In this document: positions 8,872 through 16,588 of the stretch, in pieces | Numbering within the stretch: position 1 is the stretch's first letter | Layout of the letters: each line of letters opens with the position of its first letter | DNA from: Tepidamorphaceae bacterium | GTDB taxonomy: Bacteria; Pseudomonadota; Alphaproteobacteria; Rhizobiales; JAKSCL01 | Length of the DNA stretch: 64,000 nt | Direction of reading: 5' to 3' | NCBI GenBank assembly: GCA_028289445.1 | Contig: JANQPO010000005.1 | Coordinates: forward strand, 1-64,000 | Translations under genes and position numbers: made by a program | The notes under the pieces: model-generated | Told to the model about the DNA's origin: nothing | What the model saw: only the letters and a program-made list of their open reading frames with translations | Database searches by the model: none

Positions 8872-9540
8872 TTAGGAAAGGGGATCGACGCCGATAACAA
8901 ATGGGTGGATCGCGATAAGCGCAAAGAACAGACCGACGCCCAATGCGATCCGAATTGCGAACGTGCTGATGTAACTTGGTCTCGGGATGATGTTGCCGCG
9001 CTGAACAAGCATTGAGAGACGTTGCCACTGCTCTCCCATTTCCCGCTGCCGCCGCCGGTTCACCATGCGCCCGCCGACAAGGGCAAAGGCCGCGAAGCTT
9101 CCAAACAAGAGAACATGCGCCAGGTCGCCGTTCGATACGAAATGCGCCGTTGCCCAAAGCGCCAGAGCCATTAGCAACGGATGGCGGGTCCAGCGAACGA
9201 TGCCTGGACGATTGGGGTCGAAGGCCTCATTCGCCGAACCGCCGAATGAGAATGGGTTTGGCCGGGCGATCGACACCGCCAAGATCAGACAGACCGGCAG
9301 CATCACGGCGAGCGTCACATGTGACTGCCATGGGGCCCATGGCCAGAGCTCGACATAGGGCGCGCGACCGGCAGCGACGATGAGCCACCACAGGACCGCC
9401 AACGACAAGGCCGAGTAGAGAATTGCGAAAGCCTTGGCGCCCACGCGCAACACGATCCAGGGTTTGACCGGCGGACGGACCGGGATCGAATGGCTTGCAA
9501 AGAAGATCAAGAAGGCGAGGATGAATTCGGCCCAAGCCAC
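8872..9540 (-). CDS. nnrU: NnrU family membrane protein
   Basis: A 222-residue polytopic membrane protein matching the NnrU family, which is linked to denitrification and nitric-oxide metabolism; the biochemical role is unproven. Seen: ILAFLIFFASHSIPVRPP at the N-terminus and the NnrU/MAPEG-methyltransferase-like motif WTRHPLLMALALWATAH near residue 120, with about six hydrophobic segments. It begins four bases after the nnrS stop, so it is the last gene of an nsrR-nnrS-nnrU operon. No nitric oxide reductase gene is in the window. Confidence 0.88.
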   Translation of the reverse strand: MAWAEFILAFLIFFASHSIPVRPPVKPWIVLRVGAKAFAILYSALSLAVLWWLIVAAGRAPYVELWPWAPWQSHVTLAVMLPVCLILAVSIARPNPFSFGGSANEAFDPNRPGIVRWTRHPLLMALALWATAHFVSNGDLAHVLLFGSFAAFALVGGRMVNRRRQREMGEQWQRLSMLVQRGNIIPRPSYISTFAIRIALGVGLFFALIAIHPFVIGVDPLS

Positions 9541-9543
9541 CGG

Positions 9544-10719
9544 TCAGCCGTCCTTACGGGCCTGAAGAAGGAGCGGTCCGTAAAGCACGATGAAACTACC
9601 GAAGGCACTGATCCAACAAAGACCGGAGATCGTGTGCAGAGCCTGTCCAGCGCCTGGAAACAGTCCGGCACACAGACGCGCCGCAACTGCGCAAATCAGT
9701 AGCAGGTAGAGCGCGGCGGTCCCCGGCCCTGCGTGTAGGGCCTGTCCTGTATGCCCAAGCGTCGCGCGCGTCATGACCGCCAGCGTCATCAGCCCAATGC
9801 CACCGGCCATCCAAAGATGCTGTGCTGCCTGTGTGGATACGGTGTCTGGCGACAGGTTCGCGGCGCCGAGGGCGATAGAGCCCAGCGGCACGAAGGCGTA
9901 GCCCATATGCAGAACCCAAACCAGCGGTTCGCCGGCGGTCCTGATCCCGGCCCACCGAGATAGGCGAGCAACGTGCAATATACCGGCGACAGTCAGCACG
10001 ATTCCCGACACAGTTGCTTCCGGCATCGCCGCCCAAAAAACGAGGGCGACTAAGAGGGCACTGAGCGCGACTTTGTCGAACTGCGCAAAGGACGCTGGCA
10101 ACGTTCGTTCATCGCGGTTCGCAAGCCAGTTTCGAGTGAAGGAGGGAACGATGCGACCGCCGATGACCGCGATCATCATCATCCCTGCGGCAAGGCCAAT
10201 GCGAACGCCCGCACCGTTAGCTGGGTCGCTGCCTGCTTGCGCCTCCCAATGGAAAACAGCGTTTCCTGTGATCAATGCCAGCAGCAACGCCAGGATGGGG
10301 AGATTGCGCCAATTGCGTCCTATGACGATCTCGCGCGCGATCGCTGCCGCGAGCGTCATTGGCATCGCAAGATCGATGAGCGCCACAAACATCGGCGCCA
10401 GATGTGCGGACATGGCGATCGCCAGACGACCCGCGACCCAGAGTCCAAACAGGAATCCAAGAGGCACACCGGTGATCGGCAGCCGTCCTGTCCAATTGGG
10501 CACCGCCGTCAGGAGAAATCCGGCAACCGTAGCGGTGAGGTACCCAAACAGGAACTCATGGGCGTGCCAGGACACTGGATCGAGCGTCGTTGGCAGTGAC
10601 GCTGTCCCAGTCAACAGACCGAGCCACATCGCCATTGCGATCACTGCCCAGAGCGCCGCGCCCAGGAAGAAGGGACGGAAGCCATAAGACAGAACGGCCG
10701 GTCCGCGCCATGCCCGCAT
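9544..10719 (-). CDS. nnrS: NnrS family heme-copper membrane protein
   Basis: A 391-residue polytopic membrane protein of the NnrS family, heme- and copper-containing proteins that protect cells against nitric oxide. Seen: the family N-terminus LSYGFRPFFLGAALWAVI, WHAHEFLFGYLTATVAGFLL with its conserved histidines, GRLPITG, and SFTRNWLA; about twelve hydrophobic segments. I chose the ATG at 10719, five bases after the upstream regulator's TGA; an in-frame start at 10779 would overlap the regulator. Co-transcription with the NsrR-type repressor suggests induction by nitric oxide. Confidence 0.9.
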   Translation of the reverse strand: MRAWRGPAVLSYGFRPFFLGAALWAVIAMAMWLGLLTGTASLPTTLDPVSWHAHEFLFGYLTATVAGFLLTAVPNWTGRLPITGVPLGFLFGLWVAGRLAIAMSAHLAPMFVALIDLAMPMTLAAAIAREIVIGRNWRNLPILALLLALITGNAVFHWEAQAGSDPANGAGVRIGLAAGMMMIAVIGGRIVPSFTRNWLANRDERTLPASFAQFDKVALSALLVALVFWAAMPEATVSGIVLTVAGILHVARLSRWAGIRTAGEPLVWVLHMGYAFVPLGSIALGAANLSPDTVSTQAAQHLWMAGGIGLMTLAVMTRATLGHTGQALHAGPGTAALYLLLICAVAARLCAGLFPGAGQALHTISGLCWISAFGSFIVLYGPLLLQARKDG

Positions 10720-10723
10720 ACGC

Positions 10724-11158
10724 TCAGCGCTGGTCGCCAAGACGGTGGTCCTTCCTTGGAGGCAGTGCGCAGTCGGCAAGGCTGAACCGGTTCAAATCTG
10801 CCAAGAAGCTTTGCTTGGCGCCGGCTAGGATCCCCTTCAGCCTGCAGGCAGGAGTGATGATGCATGCCCCACCATCTTCGGCGAAACACTCAACCATCAC
10901 GCTTCGGCGCTCCAGAACCGCGACGATGTCGCCGAGGCGCAGGCTTTCGGCGGGATGCGCAAGAACAGCACCACCTCCTACTCCGCGCCGCGTCTCAATA
11001 ACTCCGGCAGTGGCGAGTGTGGCCACAGCTTTGGTCAGATGATTGCGGGAAATGCCGAACTCTTTAGCGATATCCGCCGTTGAATGCGCCTGGTCGGGTT
11101 CGCTTGCGATCCGCATGAGCGCGCGAAGCCCGAAATCTGTGAATTTCGTCAGACGCAT
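10724..11158 (-). CDS. nsrR: NsrR-type Rrf2 family nitric-oxide-sensing repressor
   Basis: A 144-residue Rrf2 regulator. Seen: MRLTKFTDFGLRALMRIA, the typical NsrR N-terminus, a winged helix (GISRNHLTKAVATLATAGVI) and three cysteines spaced C-x7-C-x5-C (ECFAEDGGACIITPAC), the iron-sulfur ligands. NsrR represses nitric-oxide defence genes until NO damages its cluster. The start at 11158 matches the family start; an in-frame extension to 11188 lacks homology. It heads an operon with nnrS and nnrU and is divergent from a DUF454 gene. Confidence 0.9.
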   Translation of the reverse strand: MRLTKFTDFGLRALMRIASEPDQAHSTADIAKEFGISRNHLTKAVATLATAGVIETRRGVGGGAVLAHPAESLRLGDIVAVLERRSVMVECFAEDGGACIITPACRLKGILAGAKQSFLADLNRFSLADCALPPRKDHRLGDQR

Positions 11159-11213
11159 CGGAAAGTTTGCCGGAATGCTCAAAATCAAATTGCGATCCAG
11201 ATGTATCAGCGAT

Positions 11214-11236
11214 AATTGGCATTGGAAATACCAATT
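11214..11236. promoter_or_regulatory. Near-perfect palindrome, candidate NsrR operator
   Basis: AATTGGCATT and AATACCAATT flank a 3-base centre; the 10-base arms differ from perfect symmetry at one position. It lies in the promoter region shared by nsrR (starts 11158, minus) and the DUF454 gene (starts about 11269, plus). Rrf2 proteins bind symmetric sites of this size, so it is the best operator candidate. It does not match the E. coli NsrR consensus closely. Confidence 0.5.
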
Positions 11237-11268
11237 TATCCGTAGAGTTGAATCGCTGTCGTGAAGTC

Positions 11269-11646
11269 ATGTGGATGTCTGAGATGAGCCCCCGACGGAC
11301 GATGTGGTTTGCCATCGGTACGGTGGCATTGACTTTGGGCTTCATTGGCATTGCGCTGCCCGTCTTGCCGACGACTCCCTTTGTGCTGCTTGCGGCTTTC
11401 GCGTTCGGGAAAAGTGCACCCGCCATTTCCAATTGGCTAGAAACCAGTCAAACGTTTGGCCCGATCATCGCTGACTGGCGAGATCGCGGCGCCATCGCTC
11501 CGCGTTTCAAGATACTCGCTATCTCGATGATGGCGGGTGTCTTGCTGCTGAGTGTCGCGCTATCCGCCGCCGTGATCGTCCTGTTCGTCCAGGCCGTGTG
11601 CATGGCAGGAGCGGCGGCATTCATCCTCAGCCGACCGAGCAGCTGA
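11269..11646 (+). CDS. DUF454 (YbaN) family inner-membrane protein
   Basis: A protein of about 125 residues matching DUF454. Seen: WFAIGTVALTLGFIGIALPV followed by LPTTPFVLLAAFAFGKSAP, the family signature, and a second hydrophobic segment near the C-terminus. Function is unknown. The exact start is uncertain among ATG 11269, 11275 and 11284; a frame open to 11167 would run through the putative operator, so I reject it. It is divergent from nsrR and may share its control. Confidence 0.82.
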   Translation: MWMSEMSPRRTMWFAIGTVALTLGFIGIALPVLPTTPFVLLAAFAFGKSAPAISNWLETSQTFGPIIADWRDRGAIAPRFKILAISMMAGVLLLSVALSAAVIVLFVQAVCMAGAAAFILSRPSS

Positions 11647-11667
11647 TCGGCTCCGCCGCACCACTCA

Positions 11668-13419
11668 CTACTGCGTCGCGTCGGCTTCTCGCCACCAGGT
11701 GTCAATGACCCCAGGCACGTGACCTGAGAGCGGGGGATAACGCAGGGCGGTCTGATGTGCGACCCAGACGGAGGACGACTGCCAGAGCGGCACGATATAG
11801 TGGCCATGCCGAAGGACACGGTCGAAGGCTCGGGCTGCCGGAATGAGATCATCCTCCGTCCGTGCCGCCGTCATCGCCGCGAGTGCCGCATCAAGTGCCG
11901 GATCCTTGGCGCCGGCAAGCGCATAACTGCCCTTACGGTCGGCAAGCGCGCTTCCCCAAAGAAGTGTTTCGGCCAGGCCGGGAAGTTTCGACGGGCTCCA
12001 GCCGAGAACGGTCATGTCGAAATCGTGGTCCAAGATGCGCCGCGCCGCTGACGCGGGATCCATCGTGCGATAGTCCAGCGTGATCCCGAGCTTCTCTAGC
12101 GTTTGGGCATAGGGGCCAAGCACCCGATCCATCGCCGGTTCGCGATAGATCAGATCGATGCGCCACGGTGCGTCAGTTCCGGGGTCGATGCGTAGGCCAT
12201 CGCGAACGACGAAGCCGGCTTGGTCGAGCAGAGCGGCTGCTTCCGAAAGACGCTCGCGCTGAGATCGCCCCAACATGCCGGCCGGTCCCGGACTTGCCTG
12301 TATTTCGGACGGTAGGTCGCCGAGATAGGCGTTCACCAATGCCTGCTCGGCATCGTCAATCGTATAGCGTGCCGCGAGTTGGCTATCGCCGAAGATGCTT
12401 TCGAGTGGCTTATAGAGCCCAGCGAACAGCGTCTCGATCGTAAAGTCGGGATCGTAGGCGAGCGCGAGTGCGCGTCGAACACGGCGATCGGCGAAACTGG
12501 GTCGGCGGAGATTGAAGACAAGGGTTTGCAGTCGCCGCGGCATGTCCAACGCGAATTCGGACTTATCGATCTGCCCGTCGCGTAGAAGAGCGCCGTTGTA
12601 ACCGGTTGCCCAAAGGATCGCATTCGTCTCTTGCCGCAGGTCGAAATCACCGGCCTTAAACGCCTCAAGCGCAACACGATTGTCGCGGTAGTAGTCAACC
12701 TCGATTCGATCGAAATTCCACCGGCCCCGGTTGACCGCTAGATCGGCGCCCCAGTAATCGGACACCCGCTCCAGAACCAAGGTCTTTCCGGGATCGACGC
12801 TGAGAACACGATAGGGTCCGCTTCCGACTGGCGGCGCCTCGCTAGCATCGGCGACACTGCGCTTCCGCCAATAGTGCACCGGGTGGACTGGCAGCGTGCC
12901 GACCAGCGAGATGAAATTTCGATCCGGCGGGCCGTCTCTTCGAAACTCAACCGTTTGCAGGTTCGGCGCTTCGACACTGACGGCACGCAAGACCTGACGG
13001 TAAAACGGCGCGCCTTGCGCCTTCAACGTTTCGAAGGTGAAGACAACATCGTCGCTAGTGATCGGCTTACCGTCGTGCCATCGCGCTTCCGGACGCAACG
13101 TAAAGGTCACATGGCGCCAATCGTCCGCAACCGCGATCGTTTCGGCCAGCAATCCGTAGTAAGATGCCGGTTCATCAGCGGCGGCGACCACCAGCCGGTC
13201 GTATATTATGCGGATGTCCGCCGGTGTGGATCCCGGATAGCGAAGCGTGTTGGTGCTGTCGAAGGTCTCGACCCGGCCGAGGCGCAACGCACCACCCTTC
13301 GGCGCATTCGGATTGACATAGGCGAAGTGGGTAAAGTCTTCCGGATAGGCAGCGGCGCCAAGAGGCGAGAAGGCGTGCGTACCTTTAGGTTCCGCATGCG
13401 CCGCCGCGAACGCCATCAC
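11668..13419 (-). CDS. YejA-like family 5 peptide/solute-binding protein, 5' end frame-disrupted
   Basis: A periplasmic extracellular solute-binding protein of family 5, YejA-like (HFAYVNPNAPKGGALRLGRV near the N-terminus, WHDGKPITSDDVVFTFETLK further in), used by ABC importers for peptides or peptide-like compounds. The open frame begins only at a GTG (13419) inside a signal peptide. In the same frame upstream one reads RKRACLFALSLAVMAFAAAH, so the signal peptide continues, but there is no start before the in-frame TGA at 13474-13476. An ATG at 13475-13477 overlaps the preceding gene's stop (ATGA) and is the natural start, yet it is one base out of frame because of an 11-base C-run at 13460-13470. 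A 10-base run would restore a full-length protein. No permease or ATPase genes follow. Confidence 0.85.
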   Translation of the reverse strand: MMAFAAAHAEPKGTHAFSPLGAAAYPEDFTHFAYVNPNAPKGGALRLGRVETFDSTNTLRYPGSTPADIRIIYDRLVVAAADEPASYYGLLAETIAVADDWRHVTFTLRPEARWHDGKPITSDDVVFTFETLKAQGAPFYRQVLRAVSVEAPNLQTVEFRRDGPPDRNFISLVGTLPVHPVHYWRKRSVADASEAPPVGSGPYRVLSVDPGKTLVLERVSDYWGADLAVNRGRWNFDRIEVDYYRDNRVALEAFKAGDFDLRQETNAILWATGYNGALLRDGQIDKSEFALDMPRRLQTLVFNLRRPSFADRRVRRALALAYDPDFTIETLFAGLYKPLESIFGDSQLAARYTIDDAEQALVNAYLGDLPSEIQASPGPAGMLGRSQRERLSEAAALLDQAGFVVRDGLRIDPGTDAPWRIDLIYREPAMDRVLGPYAQTLEKLGITLDYRTMDPASAARRILDHDFDMTVLGWSPSKLPGLAETLLWGSALADRKGSYALAGAKDPALDAALAAMTAARTEDDLIPAARAFDRVLRHGHYIVPLWQSSSVWVAHQTALRYPPLSGHVPGVIDTWWREADATQ

Positions 13420-13459
13420 CGCCAGGGATAGCGCGAAGAGGCAGGCTCGCTTCCGGCCG

Positions 13460-13470
13460 CCCCCCCCCCC
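13460..13470. repeat. C(11) homopolymer tract breaking the YejA-like reading frame
   Basis: Eleven consecutive C on the plus strand (G on the coding strand) lie directly after the presumed start codon of the YejA-like gene. With 11 bases the start and the signal peptide are in different frames; with 10 they are joined. It may be a sequencing or assembly indel, an inactivating mutation, or a slipped-strand switch. Confidence 0.9.
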
Positions 13471-13473
13471 GTG

Positions 13474-13899
13474 TCATCGGCTGACGACTTCGGATACCGG
13501 GGCGATTCCGGCTATCCGTCCGGCGCATTCTTCCGCATTAAGAAACTGGCCGTCGACCCGGCAGATGCCGACCACAAACCGGTAGGCATTGACGGAGTCG
13601 CAGGGTGCGTTCGGCGCATCGAATATCGCGGTCGTACTGTCGCCCGGCTGTGCATTCAGAAGCGATCCGCCCTTGCTTTGACCCACAGCATCGTCACCGC
13701 TCATAAGAACGAGATGTCCGTTGATCTCATCCAGCGCGCCATCGGTCGCATTCGAGACCATCAGCGTGGTCGTGCAATAGTAGTCCCGGGTTCCGGTATC
13801 CACGATCGATAGCTCGAAATCTGCCGCGCTCGCGCCCGAAACCGTACCTAACGCAATGGCCGCCGCTAAGGCCGCAGCACCCTTTCGCCCAACATTCAT
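13474..13899 (-). CDS. Small secreted protein of unknown function
   Basis: A 141-residue protein with a clear Sec signal peptide (GAAALAAAIALGTVSGASA) and a mature domain holding four cysteines (YYCTT, APCDS, GICRV, EECAG), likely two disulfides. I do not recognise a family. Its start overlaps the stop of the heme-monooxygenase gene (ATGA at 13896-13899) and its stop overlaps the presumed start of the YejA-like gene, so it is the third member of a translationally coupled operon and probably works in the periplasm with the binding protein. Confidence 0.8.
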   Translation of the reverse strand: MNVGRKGAAALAAAIALGTVSGASAADFELSIVDTGTRDYYCTTTLMVSNATDGALDEINGHLVLMSGDDAVGQSKGGSLLNAQPGDSTTAIFDAPNAPCDSVNAYRFVVGICRVDGQFLNAEECAGRIAGIAPVSEVVSR

Positions 13900-14393
13900 T
13901 GCCCGATCTCCTGGAGAACCGTGAACCCTTCAAACTCGGGATGGCCGTCGTAGAGCGGTTTGTTTCCACCCGCATCCCGATGTGCTGCCCGGAATGCCTC
14001 GGACCGGGTCCATGCAGAAAATGCATCCTCCGACGCCCAGATCGTGTGTGATGAGTAAAGGATGTGATCGTCGCGCTCTGGACCGCGCAGAAGGTGAAAG
14101 CTCATGAAGCCAGGGACTTTGTCCAGGTGTACTTCGCGATTGAGCCAAACTTGCTCGAAATCGGCTTCACTTCCCTTTCGAACCTTGAATCGGTTCATGG
14201 CAATGAACTTCATGGTCCTACCTTTTCGTGGTTTCTGCGGCTGCGCAGAGGATGTCTTTAGTTCATCGTTGCGGGCCAGCCGGTCTTCCAGTGTCCAGTG
14301 AACCGCGGACACGTCGCAGCAGTCGGGGCCGCACAACACGATCTGGTGGAGCAGATCTTCCGTATCCCGATCGCGACCATCGGAGTTCGTCAT
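13896..14393 (-). CDS. Antibiotic biosynthesis monooxygenase-fold heme oxygenase (HmuD/HmuQ-like), extended N-terminus
   Basis: The C-terminal 105 residues form an ABM/dimeric alpha-beta-barrel domain resembling rhizobial HmuD/HmuQ heme-degrading monooxygenases: KFIAMNRFKVRKGSEADFEQ, VPGFMSFHLLRGPERDDHIL, SEAFRAAHRDAG and HPEFEGF. Such enzymes open heme to release iron. Two starts are possible. ATG 14393 has a GGAGG ribosome site seven bases upstream and overlaps the preceding stop as ATGA, giving 165 residues with a 60-residue leader that contains CGPDCCDV. ATG 14213 (residue 61) has AAAGG upstream and gives the usual family length. I list the longer form because of the coupling; the shorter is equally plausible by homology. 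Confidence 0.8.
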   Translation of the reverse strand: MTNSDGRDRDTEDLLHQIVLCGPDCCDVSAVHWTLEDRLARNDELKTSSAQPQKPRKGRTMKFIAMNRFKVRKGSEADFEQVWLNREVHLDKVPGFMSFHLLRGPERDDHILYSSHTIWASEDAFSAWTRSEAFRAAHRDAGGNKPLYDGHPEFEGFTVLQEIGQ

Positions 14394-15601
14394 GATCGAC
14401 CCTCCGTCGGAGACAGGTCGGCCAGCGCCGCGCGGAGCGCGGATTGACTTGATGTGCGCAGCGGCAGGAACGGCTTACCGTGAAGCCGGCATTTGCGCTT
14501 GGCGCGCAAACACGCATCATGGCTGACGCAATCGATGGGGCAGAGGACGCAATCGACCGACGGCAATAAATGATCGATGCGCCGGACGGCATCTTCCATT
14601 CCGCCGTCATGATGCACCAACTCGGCTTCGAACTCCGCCGCAACCGCCTTGAGGCGATCGACCTGGCCAGAGAGCCCACCGATATAGAGAATGGTGCGTC
14701 CGGCAATGGACTGTTGCTCGACGCCGTCTCGTGTCGCATCCGGCAGGATCTCAATCTGATCCTTGCGCCGCGAAATTTTGCGATTCCGGGTGTTTTGGGC
14801 ACTTGAGAGCGCGGCTTCCGCCTGCCGTGCGCGAACACGCGTGGCCATCAACGCGCGTTCCAGCCGACCCAGCTTTTTCTTGAGCTTTTTGGTGTCGATT
14901 TCTTCAACGCCGGCGGTTGCCTGCGCGGCCCGGGCTTTGGCGAGCGCATCGCGTAGGCTTGCGACTTCCTCGTCACGTTCACCGAGTGCGGTCCGCAAGC
15001 CGGCCTCGACACGCTGCGCGCGCTCCGACGCCTCTTGCAGTTGATCCTGCAGCGCAACGGCCTGAATGGTTCGCCGCCGATAGCCGGACCCCGCGAGGTG
15101 AGACAGCATATGGACTTCGCCAAAGATCGCGTGGCGGAGGTCGCGGTCGATATGGCCGGACGTCATGAACGCCCAATAAGCGCCCGTGATCATTCCGCGA
15201 TCGCGCATGTCCTCCCAGAGCCTACACTGCTCCAGTTGGGTCTTGGCACGAGACACGCGGCGCAGGGCGCCTGCGTAGCGCTTGTCCATCAGTTTCTGGA
15301 ACGCCCGCGCAAATGGCGTGTCTTTCGTACACTCACGAACCAACACACCGTGGATCGTATAGTCGGCCTTCGATAAATCGACCGGCGCTTTGACGCGGGA
15401 CGCGAGGTCGCGAATATCTTGCACCGACGCGCAGGTGCCGATCACCGAACAGTGAATATTGTCCCGGCATTCCCACAATCGAATGCGACGTGGCGGCGGT
15501 GCGTCGTCTTGCGGCAGCGCAATATCTATTGCTGGCTGTAGGCTCGCCGATGCAACGACGGACTTCGATAGGTCAAATTTTGGTGGTGGCGGCTTCTTCA
15601 T
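14390..15601 (-). CDS. DUF2325 domain protein with cysteine cluster and coiled coil
   Basis: A 403-residue protein. Seen: an N-terminal region with WECRDNIHCSVIGTC (three Cys and one His, a possible metal or heme site), a helical middle with a long coiled coil (about residues 185-285, rich in Glu/Arg/Ala) and a C-terminal DUF2325 domain beginning ILYIGGLSGQVDRLKAVA and containing SVDCVLCPIDCVSHDACL. DUF2325 function is not established. The ATG at 15601 is used; an in-frame GTG lies four codons upstream. It is the first gene of a coupled operon with a heme monooxygenase, a secreted protein and a solute-binding protein, suggesting a role in iron or heme economy. Confidence 0.82.
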   Translation of the reverse strand: MKKPPPPKFDLSKSVVASASLQPAIDIALPQDDAPPPRRIRLWECRDNIHCSVIGTCASVQDIRDLASRVKAPVDLSKADYTIHGVLVRECTKDTPFARAFQKLMDKRYAGALRRVSRAKTQLEQCRLWEDMRDRGMITGAYWAFMTSGHIDRDLRHAIFGEVHMLSHLAGSGYRRRTIQAVALQDQLQEASERAQRVEAGLRTALGERDEEVASLRDALAKARAAQATAGVEEIDTKKLKKKLGRLERALMATRVRARQAEAALSSAQNTRNRKISRRKDQIEILPDATRDGVEQQSIAGRTILYIGGLSGQVDRLKAVAAEFEAELVHHDGGMEDAVRRIDHLLPSVDCVLCPIDCVSHDACLRAKRKCRLHGKPFLPLRTSSQSALRAALADLSPTEGRS

Positions 15602-15803
15602 GTTGGAAGCCACCTGCCCGAAAACTTGGATGGATCAGGCGCCGCAGAAAAACCCGGACAAGGCGTCTCGGGCCGCCTAGCATCACGCCACAGGAGAGCC
15701 AATTTCATCGTCACGCTCCAATCAACGGAGTTCAAGGCCCCGCCATCGATGCGTCGCGAGCTTGCGGAACTGACTGTTGGGCGTCAACGAAAATCAGCGG
15801 TTT

Positions 15804-15826
15804 TTCGAATTAGAATATTTAGAAAG
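15804..15826. promoter_or_regulatory. Possible iron-control-element-like motif upstream of the DUF2325/heme operon
   Basis: The sequence contains TTCGAA directly followed by TTAGAA, TAT and TTAGAA. It resembles the TTTAGAA-type half-sites described for Irr-controlled genes of Rhizobiales. It lies about 205 bases before the operon start. HmuQ/HmuD-type genes are Irr targets in Bradyrhizobium, which fits, but the match is partial and direct rather than inverted. Confidence 0.3.
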
Positions 15827-15888
15827 ACCCGTTGGTTGATGGCCTATCCCGAGCCAAGCACTCCACTGGCTTGTCCGATGATCGGTGG

Positions 15889-16005
15889 GATCAGCCCCAC
15901 CTGAGTGGTCCGGTTTGAGCGTTGCTGCATGACCGGCCTCTGGTCTTTCGGGACGATGGTTTTGGGGGCTGGTGGACGATGGCCCAGTGCGCTGTGCGGT
16001 CGTTG
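15889..16005 (-). pseudogene. IS3-family transposase 3' remnant
   Basis: On the minus strand the frame reads PHSALGHRPPAPKTIVPKDQ, the conserved C-terminal end of IS3-type integrase-core transposases (usually PHSALGYRPPAPETI...). The usual stop after MH is mutated (ATGCAGCAA), and nothing upstream of PHSALG remains. A 30-base block at 15889-15918 recurs with two differences at 55616-55645 beside a second remnant of the same kind. The element is long dead. Confidence 0.8.
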
Positions 16006-16102
16006 AGAACCGGGTCGTTCAGCTTAACTGTCGTAGTGGCGGCTCAGGATAACCGATTGTGCCGTGGTTATCTCAGCGCAAATATTTGTTTTGTTGGGTT
16101 TC

Positions 16103-16177
<75 letters not shown>

Positions 16178-16284
16178 TTCGGCTGTGGAATGGCACGGCT
16201 ACTTGCCACAGGGCCGCGCGTTCCGCAAGCAACCTTGCGGCAAATCCACGACGCGCTACCATACCGCAATCTCGTTAAGGGCCC

Positions 16285-16440
16285 ATGAGCGCAAAGACAC
16301 CCTCTGAAACGGATTCTGCCGGCAAGGCCGGCGCGACGGCGGACCGCAAAGCCCGGCTGGCCGCGCAGCTGCGCGCCAATTTGCGCCGGCGCAAAGACCA
16401 GGCCCGCCAGCGCCGCGAAAACGACACAGACGACACCTAG
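16285..16440 (+). CDS. Small basic protein upstream of murA
   Basis: A 51-residue protein, MSAKTPSETDSAGKAG at its start, then a strongly basic helix with RLAAQLRANLRRRKDQARQR. Short proteins of this look (LAA-LR-NL-RRK-QAR) commonly sit immediately before murA in Alphaproteobacteria, which is the main reason for calling it. Function is unknown; the charge pattern would suit nucleic acid or ribosome binding. Confidence 0.75.
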   Translation: MSAKTPSETDSAGKAGATADRKARLAAQLRANLRRRKDQARQRRENDTDDT

Positions 16441-16588
16441 CGTCTGCCCTTCGTTGCGCGTAGTGCGCTGAATAACCGATGCCGCAACCGTCACGCACGG
16501 CGCAAACGTTCATTAAGCATCCTGTTTGATGTTGCGCGCTCGGGGCTGGCCCGGCTATGCAGCGGGCTTCACTTTCGGAGGGATCGGG

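Noticed and set aside
14064..14301. Plus-strand frames opposite the heme monooxygenase gene
   Set aside because: Mirror images of real minus-strand genes with ATGA coupling; no ribosome sites or homology.
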